Assembly: GCA_032718475.1 (NCBI GenBank)
Contig: JAUCBJ010006760.1
Location: 1 to 64,000, forward strand
Source: Nemertoderma westbladi
Taxonomy: Eukaryota > Xenacoelomorpha > Nemertodermatida > Nemertodermatidae
DNA: 64,000 nucleotides
Reading direction: 5' to 3'
Shown: in pieces, positions 11,501 to 22,872 of the stretch
Layout of the letters: every line of letters starts with the position of its first letter
How positions within the stretch are numbered: the stretch's first letter is position 1
The notes under the pieces: model-generated
What the model saw: the letters and a program-made list of their open reading frames with translations, nothing else
What the model was told of the DNA's origin: nothing
The model's database searches: none
Made by a program: the position numbers and the translations under genes

Positions 11501-13690
11501 GTGGCTGTGGCATAGCGTTGGGTGGCTGTGAAATAGCATTGAGTGGCTGTGACATAGCATTGAGTGGGTGTGACATAGCGTTGAGTGGCTGTGGCTGTGA
11601 CATAGCCATGAGTGGCTGTGGCATAGCGTTGTGTGGCTGTGACATAGCGTTGAGTGGGTGTGACATAGCGTTGAGTGGCTGTGGCTGTGAGATACGGTAG
11701 CATTGGGTGGCTGTGACATAGCATTTGGTGGCTGTGACATAGCGTTGGGTGGCTGTGAAATAGCATTGAGTGGCTGTGACATAGCATTGAGTGGGTGTGA
11801 CATAGCGTTGAGTGGCTGTGGCTGTGACATAGCATTGGGTGGCTGTGACATAGCGTTGGGTGGCTGTGACATAGCATTGAGTGGGTGGAACATAGCATTG
11901 AGTGGGTGTGACATATCGTTGAGTGGCTGTGGCTGTGACATAGCATTGGGTGGCTGTGACATAGCGTTGAGTGGCTGTGGCATAGCGTTGAGTGGCTGTG
12001 ACATAGCGTTGAGTGGGTGTGACATAACGTTGAATGGCTGTGGGTGTGACATAACGTTGAGTGGCTGTGGCTGTGACATGCAGTAGAATTGGGTGGCTGT
12101 GACATAGTATTGGGTGGCTGTGACATAGCGTTGGGTGGCTGTGAAATAGCATTTAGTGGCTGTGACATAGCATTGAGTGGGTGTGACATAGCGTTGAGTG
12201 GATGTGGCTGTGACATAGCATTGGGTAGCTGTGACATAGCGTTGGGTGGCTGTGACATAGCATTGAGTGGGTGTGACATAGCGTTGAGTGGATGTGACCT
12301 AGCGTTGAGTGGCTGTGGCGTAGCGTTGAGTCGCTGTGACATAGCGTTGAGTGGGTGTGACATAGCGTTGAGTGAATGTGGCTGTGACATACAGTAGCAT
12401 TGAGTGGTTGTGACATAGCATTGAGTTGGTGTGGCATAGCGTTGAGTGGCTGTAGCTGTGACATAGCGTTGAGTGGCTGTGGCATAGCGTTGAGTGGGTG
12501 TGACATAGCGTTGAGTGGCTGTGACATAGCGTTGAGTGGGTGTGACATAGCGTTGAGTGGCTGTGGCTGTGAGATACAGTAGCATTGGGTGGCTGTGACA
12601 TAGCATTTGGTGGCTGTGACATAGCGTTGGGTGGCTGTGAAATAGCATTGAGTGGCTGTGACATAGCATTGAGTGGGTGTGACATAGCGTTGAGTGGCTG
12701 TGGCTGTGACATAGCATTGGGTGGCTGTGACATAGCGTTGGGTGGCTGTGACATAGCATTGAGTGGGTGTGACATAGCATTGAGTGGGTGTGACATATCG
12801 TTGAGTGGCTGTGGCTGTGACATAGCATTGGGTGGCTGTGACATAGCGTTGAGTGGCTGTGGCATAGCGTTGAGTGGCTGTGACATAGCGTTGAGTGGGT
12901 GTGACATAACGTTGAGTGGCTGTGGGTGTGACATAACGTTGAGTGGCTGTGGCTGTGACATGCAGTAGAATTGGGTGGCTGTGACATAGTATTGGGTGGC
13001 TGTGACATAGCGTTGGGTGGCTGTGAAATAGCATTGAGTGGCTGTGACATAGCATTGAGTGGGTGTGACATAGCGTTGAGTGGCTGTGGCTGTGACATAG
13101 CATTGGGTAGCTGTGACATAGCGTGGTGGCTGTGACATAGCATTGAGTGGGTGTGACATAGCGTTGAGTGGATGTGACCTAGCGTTGAGTGGCTGTGGCG
13201 TAGCGTTGAGTGGCTGTGACATAGCGTTGAGTGGGTGTGACATAGCGTTGAGTGAATGTGGCTGTGACATACAGTAGCATTGAGTGGTTGTGACATAGCA
13301 TTGAGTTGGTGTGACATAGCGTTGAGTGGCTGTGGCATAGCGTTGAGTGGGTGTGACATAGCGTTGAGTGGCTGAGACATTGCGTTGTGTGGCTGTGACA
13401 TAGCGTTGAGTGGCTGTGACATAGCGTTGAGTGGCTGAGAGATAGCGTTGAGTGGCTGTGACATAGCATTGAGTGGGTGTGACATAGCGTTGAGTGGCTG
13501 AGACATTGCGTTGTGTGGCTGTGACATAGCGTTGAGTGGCTGTGGCCGTGACATAGCGTTGAGTGGCTGTGACATAGCATTGGGTGGCTGTGACATAGCG
13601 TTGAGTGGCTGTGACATAGCATTGAGTGACTGTGACATAGCATTGGGTGGCTGTGACATACCGTTGGGTGGCTGTGGCTGAAATGTTGCC
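2505..13690. repeat. Giant 21-bp minisatellite array with higher-order structure
   Basis: About 11.2 kb is built from variants of a 21-bp unit, GTGGCTGTGACATAGCGTTG plus A. Recurrent variants have GGGTGTGAC for GGCTGTGAC, GCATTG for GCGTTG, a 6-bp extension (GGCTGTGGCTGTGAC), and a 5-bp ACAGT insertion giving CATACAGTAGCATT roughly every 200-400 bp. On the minus strand the unit has no stop in any frame and translates as MSQPLNA, CHSHSTL or VTATQRY. One plus frame is also open (GCDIALS). The 5-bp insertions switch frame, so long reverse ORFs run through the array mixing all three peptides. A rarer module containing AATTAGCCTTGAGTGTCTG recurs near 2550 (variant), 4435, 7040 and 10950, marking higher-order units. 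I regard it as satellite DNA, not a coding gene. Confidence 0.95.
3733..8938. repeat. Near-perfect 2603-bp tandem duplication within the minisatellite
   Basis: Positions 3733-6335 and 6336-8938 are directly adjacent copies. Every internal landmark is offset by exactly 2603 bp. A 538-codon reverse reading frame is identical between copies, and the only difference I noticed is one base near 4361/6964. The copies diverge just outside both ends. This looks like a very recent unequal exchange, or an assembly duplication. Confidence 0.85.
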
Positions 13691-13744
13691 ACATGCTTAT
13701 GGCTGGCTGGAGCTGGAATAAACATGTAGTTCCACACTTCCACT

Positions 13745-14449
13745 CAATTTAAAGCAAAATGATGTTGAACACAATCTTTTACACATTTTTGCATTATTAT
13801 TTTAAACCCGTCTCGCCGTCTGCCCGTAGCTGAGCCGAGTTGAATATCTACTGTATGTTTGTATTTTTTAGCGTTTATCGCTCTATCCAGCTTACACAGT
13901 ATCTGTTGCCTTTGCCCTTCTACTGTACTTAAATGTGTATTTTATCCACCTGTAAGTCTAATTTTATATATCTAATTATAACTTCTAATTAGGTATTTGT
14001 ACCTAGGTGGTGTTCCCCCTGTATATATTTTATTGTTTAAAATTAAACTGATAGTGTCTTAAATAAAATAAAATAGATCAGAGTGCTCTGGTGCTGGAGT
14101 GATGATAGGCAAGTCCCGCAAGTCCTGAAGTCTACAAGTGCTGAAGTGGACCTAGCTCTGTAGCTGCCTAGGCAAGTGCAAGTGCTGAAGTGACAGAGCT
14201 GCAAAGGTACTGACAGACTGAGGTCGAGGTACCGTAGGACGCAGGATTGTCTGATAGCAGGACAGTACAGTATTACTGCATACCTGCATACTGTATTACA
14301 TATCTGTATCTCAGTACTCAGTAGCCTATACTGTATAGTGTAGGATCCGCTACGCTACAACCTATCTCTGTACAGAGAGTAGGTACCGGTACAGGAGTAC
14401 AGACTGCAGACTGACGACTGACGTGACAGATTTCTTAAAATACTGAAAT
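13745..14449. other. Upstream region of DRG1
   Basis: No coding signal. It is rich in short repeats of AAGTGCTGAAGTG type (14090-14200) and in TACTGTA/CAGTA motifs (14260-14345). The DRG1 promoter and 5' UTR must lie here, but I see no clear TATA box or initiator. Confidence 0.5.
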
Positions 14450-15556
14450 ATGGCAGATATTTTAAGACGTATAGAAGACATTGAGGCCGAGATGGCGCGA
14501 ACTCAAAAGAACAAAAATACGGCCCACCATCTGGGACTTCTGAAAGCGAAACTCGCGAAACTTAGACGCGAACTAATGACACCAAAGACCAGCGGCGGCG
14601 GTCCCGGGGAAGGCTTCGACGTCGCCAAAACGGGAGATTCTCGTATCGGGTTCATTGGGTTCCCTTCTGTAGGTAAATCAACGTTACTAACCAACCTAGC
14701 TGGTGTCTACAGCGAGGTGGCCGCGTACGAGTTCACCACACTGACCACAGTGCCCGGAGTGGTCAGATACAAAGGCGCGAAAATACAACTGCTCGATCTT
14801 CCGGGAATTATAGAGGGAGCTAAAGATGGCAAAGGTCGGGGTAGACAGGTAATAGCGGTGGGTAGGACTTGTAATCTGTTGCTGATCGTATTGGATGTGT
14901 TGAAACCTCTGGAACACAAACGAATCATAGAACGGGAAATCGAGGGTTTTGGGATACGCCTGAATAAAAAACCGCCGAACATCGTATTCAAGAAAAAAGA
15001 TAAAGGAGGTATTAATCTTAGTTGCACTGTGCAGCAGTCTGAGTTAGATCTTGAAATCGTGAAGGACATTCTTTCCGAGTATAAGATCCATAACGCGGAC
15101 GTTTCTTTGCGTCTAGACGCCACCGCTGATGATCTTATAGACGTTGTCGAAGGCAACCGTGTGTATATGCCGTGCATATACGTTCTCAACAAGATCGACC
15201 AGATCTCCATACAGGAGTTGGATATAATCTCCCGCATCCCGCATTGCGTGCCCATATCGGCGCACCATAAGTGGAACTTTGACGATCTTCTCGAGAGGGT
15301 CTGGGAGTACCTCGACCTCGCCAGAGTCTACACGAAGCCCAAAGGGCAGCTCCCGGACTACATGGCTCCCGTCGTGCTCAAACAGTCCGCGCGTAGTGTC
15401 GAAGACTTCTGTAACAAACTGCATCGCTCCATAATGAAGGAGTTTAAGGTGGCCATCGTGTGGGGTTCCTCGGTTAAACACCAGCCGCAGCGGGTTGGTA
15501 AGGACCACGTACTGTGTGACGAGGATGTAGTACAGGTCATTAAGAAGATTAGTTAA
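14450..15556 (+). CDS. DRG1: Developmentally regulated GTP-binding protein 1 (DRG1), intronless
   Basis: A 368-residue single-exon ORF matching the DRG1 family over its full length (usual size about 367). DRG1 is an OBG/HflX-type GTPase that works with its partner DFRP1/ZC3H15 in the cytoplasm on ribosomes. The N-terminal helical region (about 1-45) contains the family hallmark MARTQKNK. The G domain has G1 GFPSVGKS at 70-77, G3 DLPG at 116-119, G4 NKID at 247-250 and G5 SAH at 270-272. A C-terminal TGS domain spans about 290-366. All key residues are present. The start is secure: an in-frame TGA lies 4 bases upstream of the ATG, and the context AAATATGG is good. The stop is TAA. An AATAAA lies at 15852-15857, far downstream, so polyadenylation there is uncertain. 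No introns: it may be a retrocopy that replaced the parent, or the native intronless gene. Confidence 0.97.
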   Translation: MADILRRIEDIEAEMARTQKNKNTAHHLGLLKAKLAKLRRELMTPKTSGGGPGEGFDVAKTGDSRIGFIGFPSVGKSTLLTNLAGVYSEVAAYEFTTLTTVPGVVRYKGAKIQLLDLPGIIEGAKDGKGRGRQVIAVGRTCNLLLIVLDVLKPLEHKRIIEREIEGFGIRLNKKPPNIVFKKKDKGGINLSCTVQQSELDLEIVKDILSEYKIHNADVSLRLDATADDLIDVVEGNRVYMPCIYVLNKIDQISIQELDIISRIPHCVPISAHHKWNFDDLLERVWEYLDLARVYTKPKGQLPDYMAPVVLKQSARSVEDFCNKLHRSIMKEFKVAIVWGSSVKHQPQRVGKDHVLCDEDVVQVIKKIS

Positions 15557-16330
15557 TTCGGATAGACGCATCACGAGGGATTTGGTCCATTTACCGTAGA
15601 TATTACACAATAACATTGTAAAGGTTCTTCTAATTAATATTTATGTACTAAGTTACCTTTAAAGTTAAAAATATAATAACTTTGTCGGGTTAAACATTCA
15701 TTATTTTTATATAAGGGGCCTATTTTAAACATTGAGGCCATTGTATGTTGTTACGACAGTCGCATCCGTGGATTGGTTGATTTAATTAATTATAGGCCTT
15801 CGGGTAAACCTCGCCAACTTAATGATTTTTGTTGCTGCGGATTGCGGTTTAAATAAATCTGACAATTAAAACAATTGCACATTGGTGAAAATCTTTTTAT
15901 TTGCCATTGTAATGGATATTCGATTCGATTCGATTCGGTTCGATTATTTAGAGCAGCCATCAGTCGTTCCTGTACTCCTCTACGGGAGTCCATGCTGGGC
16001 TCTAACTGCTGAGGATACCAAATCTCTGGTTGGTACATTCACATGAATGCTTTGCCGGATTCACTGTGTCAAGTACAATGAACACATCTCCAACCAGACT
16101 CTATACAACATACAACGCTTTGACATGGCCATTGAAAAAGGTTATCTTGATGTAGTTGATGAAACATGATGTAGTTTATCTCCTGTACAGTGTAGAGTAG
16201 ATAAACTAATTAAGCTCCTACTCATTTTACAAATTTTTGTCATTAATCTGTATTTCCTGGCACCCATCTCTAATATTTTTCGTCCTGAAATTTGCAAAAG
16301 TTGTTATGTCTCACTAAAATAAATATATTT
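15557..16330. other. DRG1 3' flank
   Basis: AT-rich, with no supported gene. It contains a possible AATAAA signal at 15852-15857 and a short run of GATTCGATTCG repeats near 15917-15945. Confidence 0.5.
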
Positions 16331-16334
16331 GCGG

Positions 16335-16765
16335 TAGATTGAAGTTTCATTGGGATGCTGATCACGATTATAGAAAATAACAAATTTATGTTAATTTTGA
16401 GTATGCCTCTTCGGGCACGCAAAAAAACATGCTGTGCAAATATGATAATGAAAAATCACCACCAAATCAACATGATTTTATAACCTTACATTGGTTTTTT
16501 TTGGGATGCTGATCACGAATATGACGCTGAAATATATTGTACGTACGTGGCATTTTTGAATATGTGGCACGAAAAATAAAAGTATCACAAATTTGATAAT
16601 ACAAATCATTACCAAATCAACCTTATTTTAGGACATTATGGGTTTTCTGTGTAGCTGAATTCGTATATGACACTCAAAAAGTTCGGTTATGAATGATTGT
16701 GGTATTTTTGAATATGTGCCAATGAGGGACAAAAAATACAAGTAGGACGAATTGATAAATAAATG
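16335..16765. repeat. Degenerate tandem repeat of about 150 bp, three copies
   Basis: The phrase TGGGATGCTGATCACGA occurs near 16353 and 16503, with a weaker third copy near 16660. Each is followed by a shared block of the type TTTTTGAATATGTG, then CAAATTTGATAAT, then CACCAAATCAAC. The third copy is the most diverged. It looks like the remnant of a tandemly repeated mobile element. Confidence 0.55.
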
Positions 16766-16794
16766 TTATTGGTAAACTACAATTAGGGATTTTT

Positions 16795-17305
16795 ATTAAG
16801 TTCTATCGAGACCAGCGACATCAAAAACCCGTGTAGCTTTAGAATTATCCAACTAATTCGATAGGCAGTTTGAAATTTTATGCTGTAGAAAGATTTTAAC
16901 GAGTTGGATCGAACTGGTGATCGTCATGTTTGAAGTCTGGCGATGTAACCAAACCGATGGCGACTTAGACAAAAGGTGTAGTAGTAGGTGAGTGCGTGTC
17001 TTCATTGTTAGACCGCCTTATTCCAAACTGGAGGTCACCAATTCTGCTCTTCGTCATTGTCGATGTTGTTAAACTGCGTGTCCAACGAAAGTTATAATCA
17101 TCAAAACCAGCGATAATAATTATAGAAATACAGTACTTTGTCACATTTCTCTATGGGAGTAATAATATTTATCCTGCCAAAATTTTTGGATAAGTATAAG
17201 GGTACAATATCAAACATAGTGGTCGTTGTGGTTCATGGTTAATAATCACTTACCTTTCATTGTTGCGAGTGGATAAGTTCGATCCAACCTGGTAGTCAAG
17301 TCTGA
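16795..17305. mobile_element. Decayed foldback element of the tRNA-like family
   Basis: The left arm near 16900-16960 (GTTGGATCGAACTGGTGATC) and the right arm near 17018-17100 (GGAGGTCACCAATTC, ending CCAACGAAAGTTATAAT) correspond in order and orientation to the arms of the better-preserved element at 22873-23198. A further stray arm, AGTTCGATCCAACCTGG, is at 17276-17292. The arms read like a tRNA B box (GTTCGATCC). No protein is encoded. Confidence 0.6.
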
Positions 17306-17639
17306 CTTTAATACCCAACTACAGTATATTGGGTTGGGATACTTTCTGCTAATCATTAAGATAAAACTTAGGGAAGCAATATACTGTAGTCAATATGTAT
17401 TGCAAAATTAAAAGTACACGGAATGTTGTTAGGAGTGCTTAAAAACAATTTACTGATTGAATTTCATCAATCAACAATACTCAATAAATAATATGATAAC
17501 AAAACTGTTACCGTTACAAGGATATAATCATAATTAAATATTAAAATGTAGTCACGTTTACTTGGGGTTTATCTTAATGCAAATGCAATGTCTATTCAAT
17601 AGTCGGCAGGTTGTTCCGCAGCCATAGAGCTATATGATT

Positions 17640-17965
17640 ATAAAACACCGCAAGCCACTTGGTGAAATTTCAATTTTGAATTTCGCGCCTTTTCTGCTAA
17701 TAGTAAAAAACCGCAAGTCAAAAGACACATATTTCAATAAAACCGTATGTGCGTTATTTTATTATCTACGCAATGACAAAACACCGCAAGTCTTGTGATT
17801 TACGGTTTTTTTGCATAAATTTAAGTAGTTGCGGTCTTTTGTATTGCACTTATGGTCTTTTACCATTGGAACATAGGCCCTATACATACAGTATGTTGTG
17901 ACTTGCGGCCTTTCTACATTGCATATCTCGAGAACTAGAGTAGATGCGGTGTTCTCGATTACCAT
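17640..17965. repeat. Hairpin-prone repeat cluster built on ACCGCAAGT
   Basis: ACCGCAAG(T/C) occurs near 17647, 17710 and 17783. Its complement (GACTTGCGG, TTGCGGTCTTTTG) occurs near 17830 and 17900. The stretch could fold back on itself and is probably a small non-autonomous element. A 67-codon ORF across it has no recognisable content. Confidence 0.4.
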
Positions 17966-18320
17966 TAGATAGGCGCATTTTTTAGAGGATAGTTCTTTTT
18001 ACAGAACACAGCAGGACCCAGAAAAAGTGAATTTTTGAAAAATGTTTTTTACATTGCACGGCAGTGTAGGAGGTATAATACAGTAAGGTCAGAGTAACCG
18101 ATTGCTTAACAAATGAAAGGGACTATTAATAGATTTGGGGGGTTTGTCCAGGGACTACTCACATCAGAGAGAGGGTGGCTAACATTTTGGTGTATAACAG
18201 GTTAAGGTGTTATTAGAGATTATCATTAGTGTTATTAGTGATTATTATTAGAGATTAGTCAGATGTTTAGTAGTGATTATTGTCAATATTGCGGTGTATA
18301 TAATATTGTGTTTCTGATTA

Positions 18321-18346
18321 AGTTATTATTATTATTATTATTATTA
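18321..18346 (-). repeat. (TAA)n microsatellite, likely LINE 3' tail
   Basis: A run of TTATTATTA on the plus strand, which is (TAA)n in the LINE's orientation. It sits about 280 bp beyond the last LINE ORF, where a microsatellite tail would be expected. Confidence 0.6.
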
Positions 18347-18628
18347 ATATTCATAACAACATGCGCACAAAGCGCTATAGTTGAAAATTGCCCGGTTCAG
18401 ATTGTGCACAGAATACTTAACATAATAATGAACATACAGTAGGTTATAATGTATGCATAGGTACCGAAAAAAGAAACCGTGAAAACCCAATCAATTTAAA
18501 TTTATAACTAATATTATTATACAATACCAGACTTTTATAATAACACATAATATCTACTAGGCTTACATTAATAATTATGGAATTAATAAATGAAAACTGC
18601 GGTAGTAGCTCTAATTGATATAATACTT

Positions 18629-19333
18629 TCAAGGTAGGAATTCAGACCGACGTTTAAATGCCTTAAAAACATATATGCTTAATTGCTTTGTTTTGTTCTG
18701 AGATGGTAAAGCTAATAACTCAAATAATTTACCAATTGTAGGTAATCTTGTGTATTTAGCGGGAAGAAATTTCTCCCGCAGGGATTTATAAAGCGGACAC
18801 TTCAACACGAAATGGTATTCGTCCTCAACCTCCCCCAGATCGCAAAGTTGGCACAATCCCTCGCCACGCGGAATATTGTGCCAACGACCGAGCTCGACCT
18901 GCAGACGGTGAGACGAGCATCTCAACTTTGTTAATGTCCGACGCAGGGTTGGGTAACCACTCATATAGTTTAGATACTGCTCCATACCAAAATAGTGTTT
19001 AACATACCACAAACTACATGAGGTACTAGCTAAATTAGTCCACCATGTTTGAATGAAATTATCTTTTACTATTTGCGATAGCTGACTTATAAGTATTTTA
19101 GAATCGGGAACGAATTGATTATCCCATATGTAGTTTAGTCCTGCGCCATACAACAAATCACGTACATTCGAGACCCAGTTAGTTCTCCCATGTTTTTCCG
19201 AGTCTTCCAACAGTAAAAGGTAAGCCTGTTTCACTAAACGGGAGTCTGGCAACCCTAAAATTTTCACCCAATATTTAATAATACGGGTACGCCTAGATAT
19301 AAACAAGGGAAATACTCCTGATTCACCATACAC
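18629..19333 (-). pseudogene. LINE ORF2 C-terminal region with Cys-His motif
   Basis: 234 codons covering the region after the RT thumb. A C-x2-C...H-x4-C motif (CQLCDLGEVEDEYHFVLKCP) is the zinc-finger-like C-terminus common in CR1/Jockey-type LINEs. It ends about 280 bp before the (TAA)n tail. Confidence 0.8.
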
Positions 19334-19421
19334 TAAACAATCAGTTAATCCCTAACATATACTTCAAAAATTTAAGCTGTACAGGTTCGCAGTGGTGCGC
19401 AGAGTTAATCCCCATACCTCA

Positions 19422-19943
19422 CTACCATACTCGAGAACAGGCCTTACGAGTGTGTTGAATTTTGAATATATGCAGTTTAAGGTCGAACGAAATATTTGGG
19501 AACTTGTGTAAGTACTTTAACGTTGCAAAGTATGCCTTCATACCCTTTTCCGCTAATATAGACTGCGCATAATTAAAGCTACCCCCAGTGCTAAAAGCTA
19601 TACCTAAGTATGTATATGACCCAACGACCTCCAACACATTCCCCTGTAACATCCACTCCTCATGCCCGGCTAGCACTCCACCTTTACGGAATACAATAAT
19701 CTTGGATTTTTTTATGTTAACATTTAAGCCCCAATACCTAGAGTAATCGCCAAGAACGCCAAGCGCCATCTGGAGGCCATTTACAGAATTGCTAATAAGT
19801 ACTACGTCGTCAGCGTACAATAAAAGGAAGAGTTTTAACACACCAACATCAATACCTTCAACTCCCCTGCCAGCTAACTCCGATTCAAGATCATTTATGA
19901 ACAGTGCGAACAGTAGAAGAGAGAGGCACTCACCTTGCCGCAC
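19422..19943 (-). pseudogene. LINE ORF2 continued, RT palm with YADD
   Basis: Continues the RT in another frame. It starts in the RQGECLSLLLFALFINDLE motif, with catalytic LLYADDVVLIS about 45 residues later and then the thumb (YLGIAFSTGG). A second frameshift near 19440 moves the following PVLEYGSEVWGL motif into a different frame. Confidence 0.85.
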
Positions 19944-22156
19944 TCCAACCAGAGATTCAAACTCTGTAGAAAATGCACCCAGTACTCTAACCCTAGATTT
20001 AGCCGCAGCATTAACATACTTTGGATAATTTTTAGTACTTTACCCGAAAATCCCAGCGCTATTAGCTTACACCATAGCGCAGACCTATTTATAGAGTCGA
20101 ACGCCTTTTGAAAATCAAAAAACGCACAATATAGTTTTTTATGCGAGCCGTTGTTAAGTTTATGGTTAATTATTGCATTAAGAATAAATAATTGATCTAT
20201 TGTACTGTACCCATGTCTAAACCCAGCCTGCGCCTCAATAATTACACCAAAACAGTCTGCCCACCACTGTAACCTATTATTAAGTATAGTTGTGAAACTT
20301 TTGCCTAGGACATTTAGTAAAGAGATCCCCCTAAAGTTGTCGGGGTCATCGGTACCGCCCTTACCCTTATATAATGCTATAATGTTTGCCAGTCCCCACT
20401 GTTCCGGATAATAACTAGACGACAACACTGCATTAAATATTGCAGTTAATACAGTTACGAGATGTTTAGAACCAACTATAAAAACTTCCGGACCACAGTT
20501 GTCAGGGCCCGGGGATTTGCCACGTTTAAGCTTGCCAATGACGTCAAGTACTTCGTTCTCGGTAATGGCGTCACTCAGCATATTATCAAAAATAACTTTA
20601 CTCTCAGAAAACTCTAATGTAGGTTTAGCCTGAGTGCCCGCATCTACAAAGACGAAGTCATTCCCAGCATTAAGCTTACGAAAGTGTTCAGACAGCACAT
20701 TCAAATTGCAGCCCTTATAGTCTGCAGAATTTCCCGAAGCCGCCTTCAGTAATTTCCAAAATTTCTTCGAGTCGGCCTCACGATATTCGGCTAACTTATT
20801 GGATGCCTGTCGGTTGTAAATAAACTTAGCGCTCCGGAGGGATTTTGCATATGTACCTCTTGCTCGTGCAAGATGACTATACGTAACATCGCCAGGGTCA
20901 GTTTTAAAACGGTTTAGAGCCTGTCTGAAAATTATTTTTGATTGGCGACATAACTCATTGAACCAGGGGTGATGAGATTGCGGTAAATTTGCATCAGTAC
21001 CGTCAGGGGGCGTCTTTACATCTGTGCTTTTACTACAAACGTCATTTACAATGTCCGTAAATTTATTTACTAAACTATTAACCTTTGATTGTGAGTATTT
21101 GCCGTCGATAGCAGCATCCAGAAGGGAGTCTAGTTCAGACACAACTTTGGGTGATTCCAAAACGTGACAGAACTTACTTTCGGAACGAGTATTCCAAACT
21201 TTCTTAAGTATTGTAGATGTATTTGGATTATTACCATTGCCGTCATTAATAGTATTATCCATACCTAAGCCAGCAACCACATTTGGCGTTACAAGTAAAT
21301 TTCCTAAAGAACTGGTAGAGACGGTCTTGTTAGCAAAACCAATCGTTAAAATACTGTTTTTAGAATACTCGTTGGGGCAGTCAATGGAGAAATAATTAAT
21401 ATAACGCGCTAACCCAACTTTAGCCAGTAAGTAATCTATGGAAGAGTGCCCAGTCTGTCCGGAGTGCAGGTGAGTATGAAATGTAAATTCCCCAATTCCC
21501 TCGCCATTCCCTAATCTGCCATTCATAATTCTAATTCCACTACATTTACACAGTTGCAATAATCTACGCCCATACGCATTACATACTTTGTCCCTGTTAA
21601 CCCTGAATCGAGGTAAATGTCCCCAATCTTCAGAGGAGTCATATACATAGTCTAGTGGTAGTAAATTACTAATCGGGTCGAATTCAGAATCCTCGTCTAC
21701 ATAGTCCAGTCTATTACCAGTTCTACTATTCAGGTCACCTAAAACAACAAAATCCATGTCATCATAGAAACTAATACTTGCCTCCACTACATCGAACATG
21801 GATATACTGTCACCCCCGTGAGAGGTGGAACCCAACGGTGGAATATAAATCGCACAAATTACAAGATCCCTGTCAAAACCGAAACAGTCCTTGTTTAAAC
21901 GGAGCCAAATCGTGTCTTCCTGTAAAAAATCATTGCACTGAGTAATATTATTAGCATAAATTTCTTTATAATAGATTACAATACCACCGCTATACCGCTT
22001 TGCAGCGCGATGTTTAAACTTCCTAGAGTTAATTATCGTTTTATAACTCACACACCCGACGAAAGTTAGAAAGTTAGTTAACGAAAGACTAGTTACCTTT
22101 ACTGGAGGAGTTCCTATATACACCGGGATTATACAATAGGTCTGGGGAAGGAACAT
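19895..22156 (-). pseudogene. LINE ORF2, endonuclease and fingers/palm of reverse transcriptase
   Basis: An open stretch of 753 codons. Residues about 45-280 are an APE-type endonuclease lacking its first motifs (GGIVIYYKE, IYIPPLG, VVLGDLNSRTG, and a later SSIDYLLA). Residues about 480-740 are the N-terminal half of the RT: GKSPGPDNCGPE, YKGKGGTDDPDNFRGISLLN, QAGFRHGYSTIDQLF and the catalytic-Asp motif FFDFQKAFDSI. The frame is lost at about 20000, just before the GVRQG-type motif, and the last 30 or so residues are out-of-frame noise. Confidence 0.85.
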
Positions 22157-22159
22157 GTT

Positions 22160-22870
22160 GCCGTTGCCCTAGGGACGCTTCGTCCATAAAAGTTGAAGCT
22201 TCTAATGCTGAATAGTCCTTTATTGAAAATAACTAATTTTACGTAGGCTTTCAATAGGTGTCCAGACAACTTGATAAAATTGCAATAAAAGAGACATTTT
22301 AAACTCTAAGCGAGTGAATTATGGACGATATCTATAGTAATAAACTGGTAGATTATGAACTATTTTATTTATTTTCACTGAAAGCTAAAAATAGTGCAGC
22401 GGTAAAATCTGTACAGCGGTATATAAATATAGTATATGGTATAGCCAATAAAAAACATCGTCTGGTGACCAAGACTAAGACTTTCACATTTTAATAATTA
22501 ATTGTTACATATTACAAGTTGTAGTTTTATTGGGATACTCAACACGTTTTGTTTAGTAATCCTATAAAGTACACTATTATAATTTTATGAAGTAAATAGA
22601 TAATGATAAATAATTATCCTAAGGCAAGCAGCAGCAGTTCTATTTGTGGCTGAAGAGAAAAATGAATATCTTTCGACACCATTTATTGTAATTAAACTGA
22701 TAAATAAACGGCAAATAATGCCTATAAATTCAATTAAGAGATAATGAATAGGAGAGAGGATTTAACAACTATATTTTACATACTTGTGTGAAAAGTAACA
22801 CTTTTCAGCGTTATGACTCGAGTGTATTAAATTACCGGACGAGCGCAGCGAGGGTTGTATTATAAATAAA
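22160..22870. other. AT-rich DNA without recognisable features
   Basis: No gene seen. The motif GAGCGCAGCGAG near 22845 recurs in the SMG1 intron near 27363, but I cannot interpret it. Confidence 0.4.
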
Positions 22871-22872
22871 CA

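Larger units (their letters stand above)
18321..22156 (-). mobile_element. 5'-truncated, frameshifted LINE with (TAA)n tail
   Basis: A non-LTR retrotransposon on the minus strand. It retains a partial endonuclease, a reverse transcriptase and a C-terminal cysteine/histidine region, in three frames. The 3' UTR runs about 300 bp past the last ORF to a (TAA)n run at about 18322-18346, which is the likely 3' tail. The start of the endonuclease is missing, so it is 5' truncated, as expected of target-primed insertion. At least two frameshifts make it inactive. Clade: CR1/Jockey/I superfamily by overall architecture, not more precise. Confidence 0.85.

Noticed and set aside
2505-13690. CRISPR-like array
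   Set aside because: Repeats are directly adjacent without unique spacers, and the genes in the window are animal genes.
2419-13743. Dozens of long ORFs on both strands within the minisatellite
   Set aside because: They are translations of a 21-bp unit that lacks stops in three reverse frames and one forward frame. Frames switch at 5-bp insertions, and there is no non-repetitive domain.
14503-15616. Minus-strand ORFs opposite DRG1
   Set aside because: Shadows of the DRG1 frame; no domain of their own.
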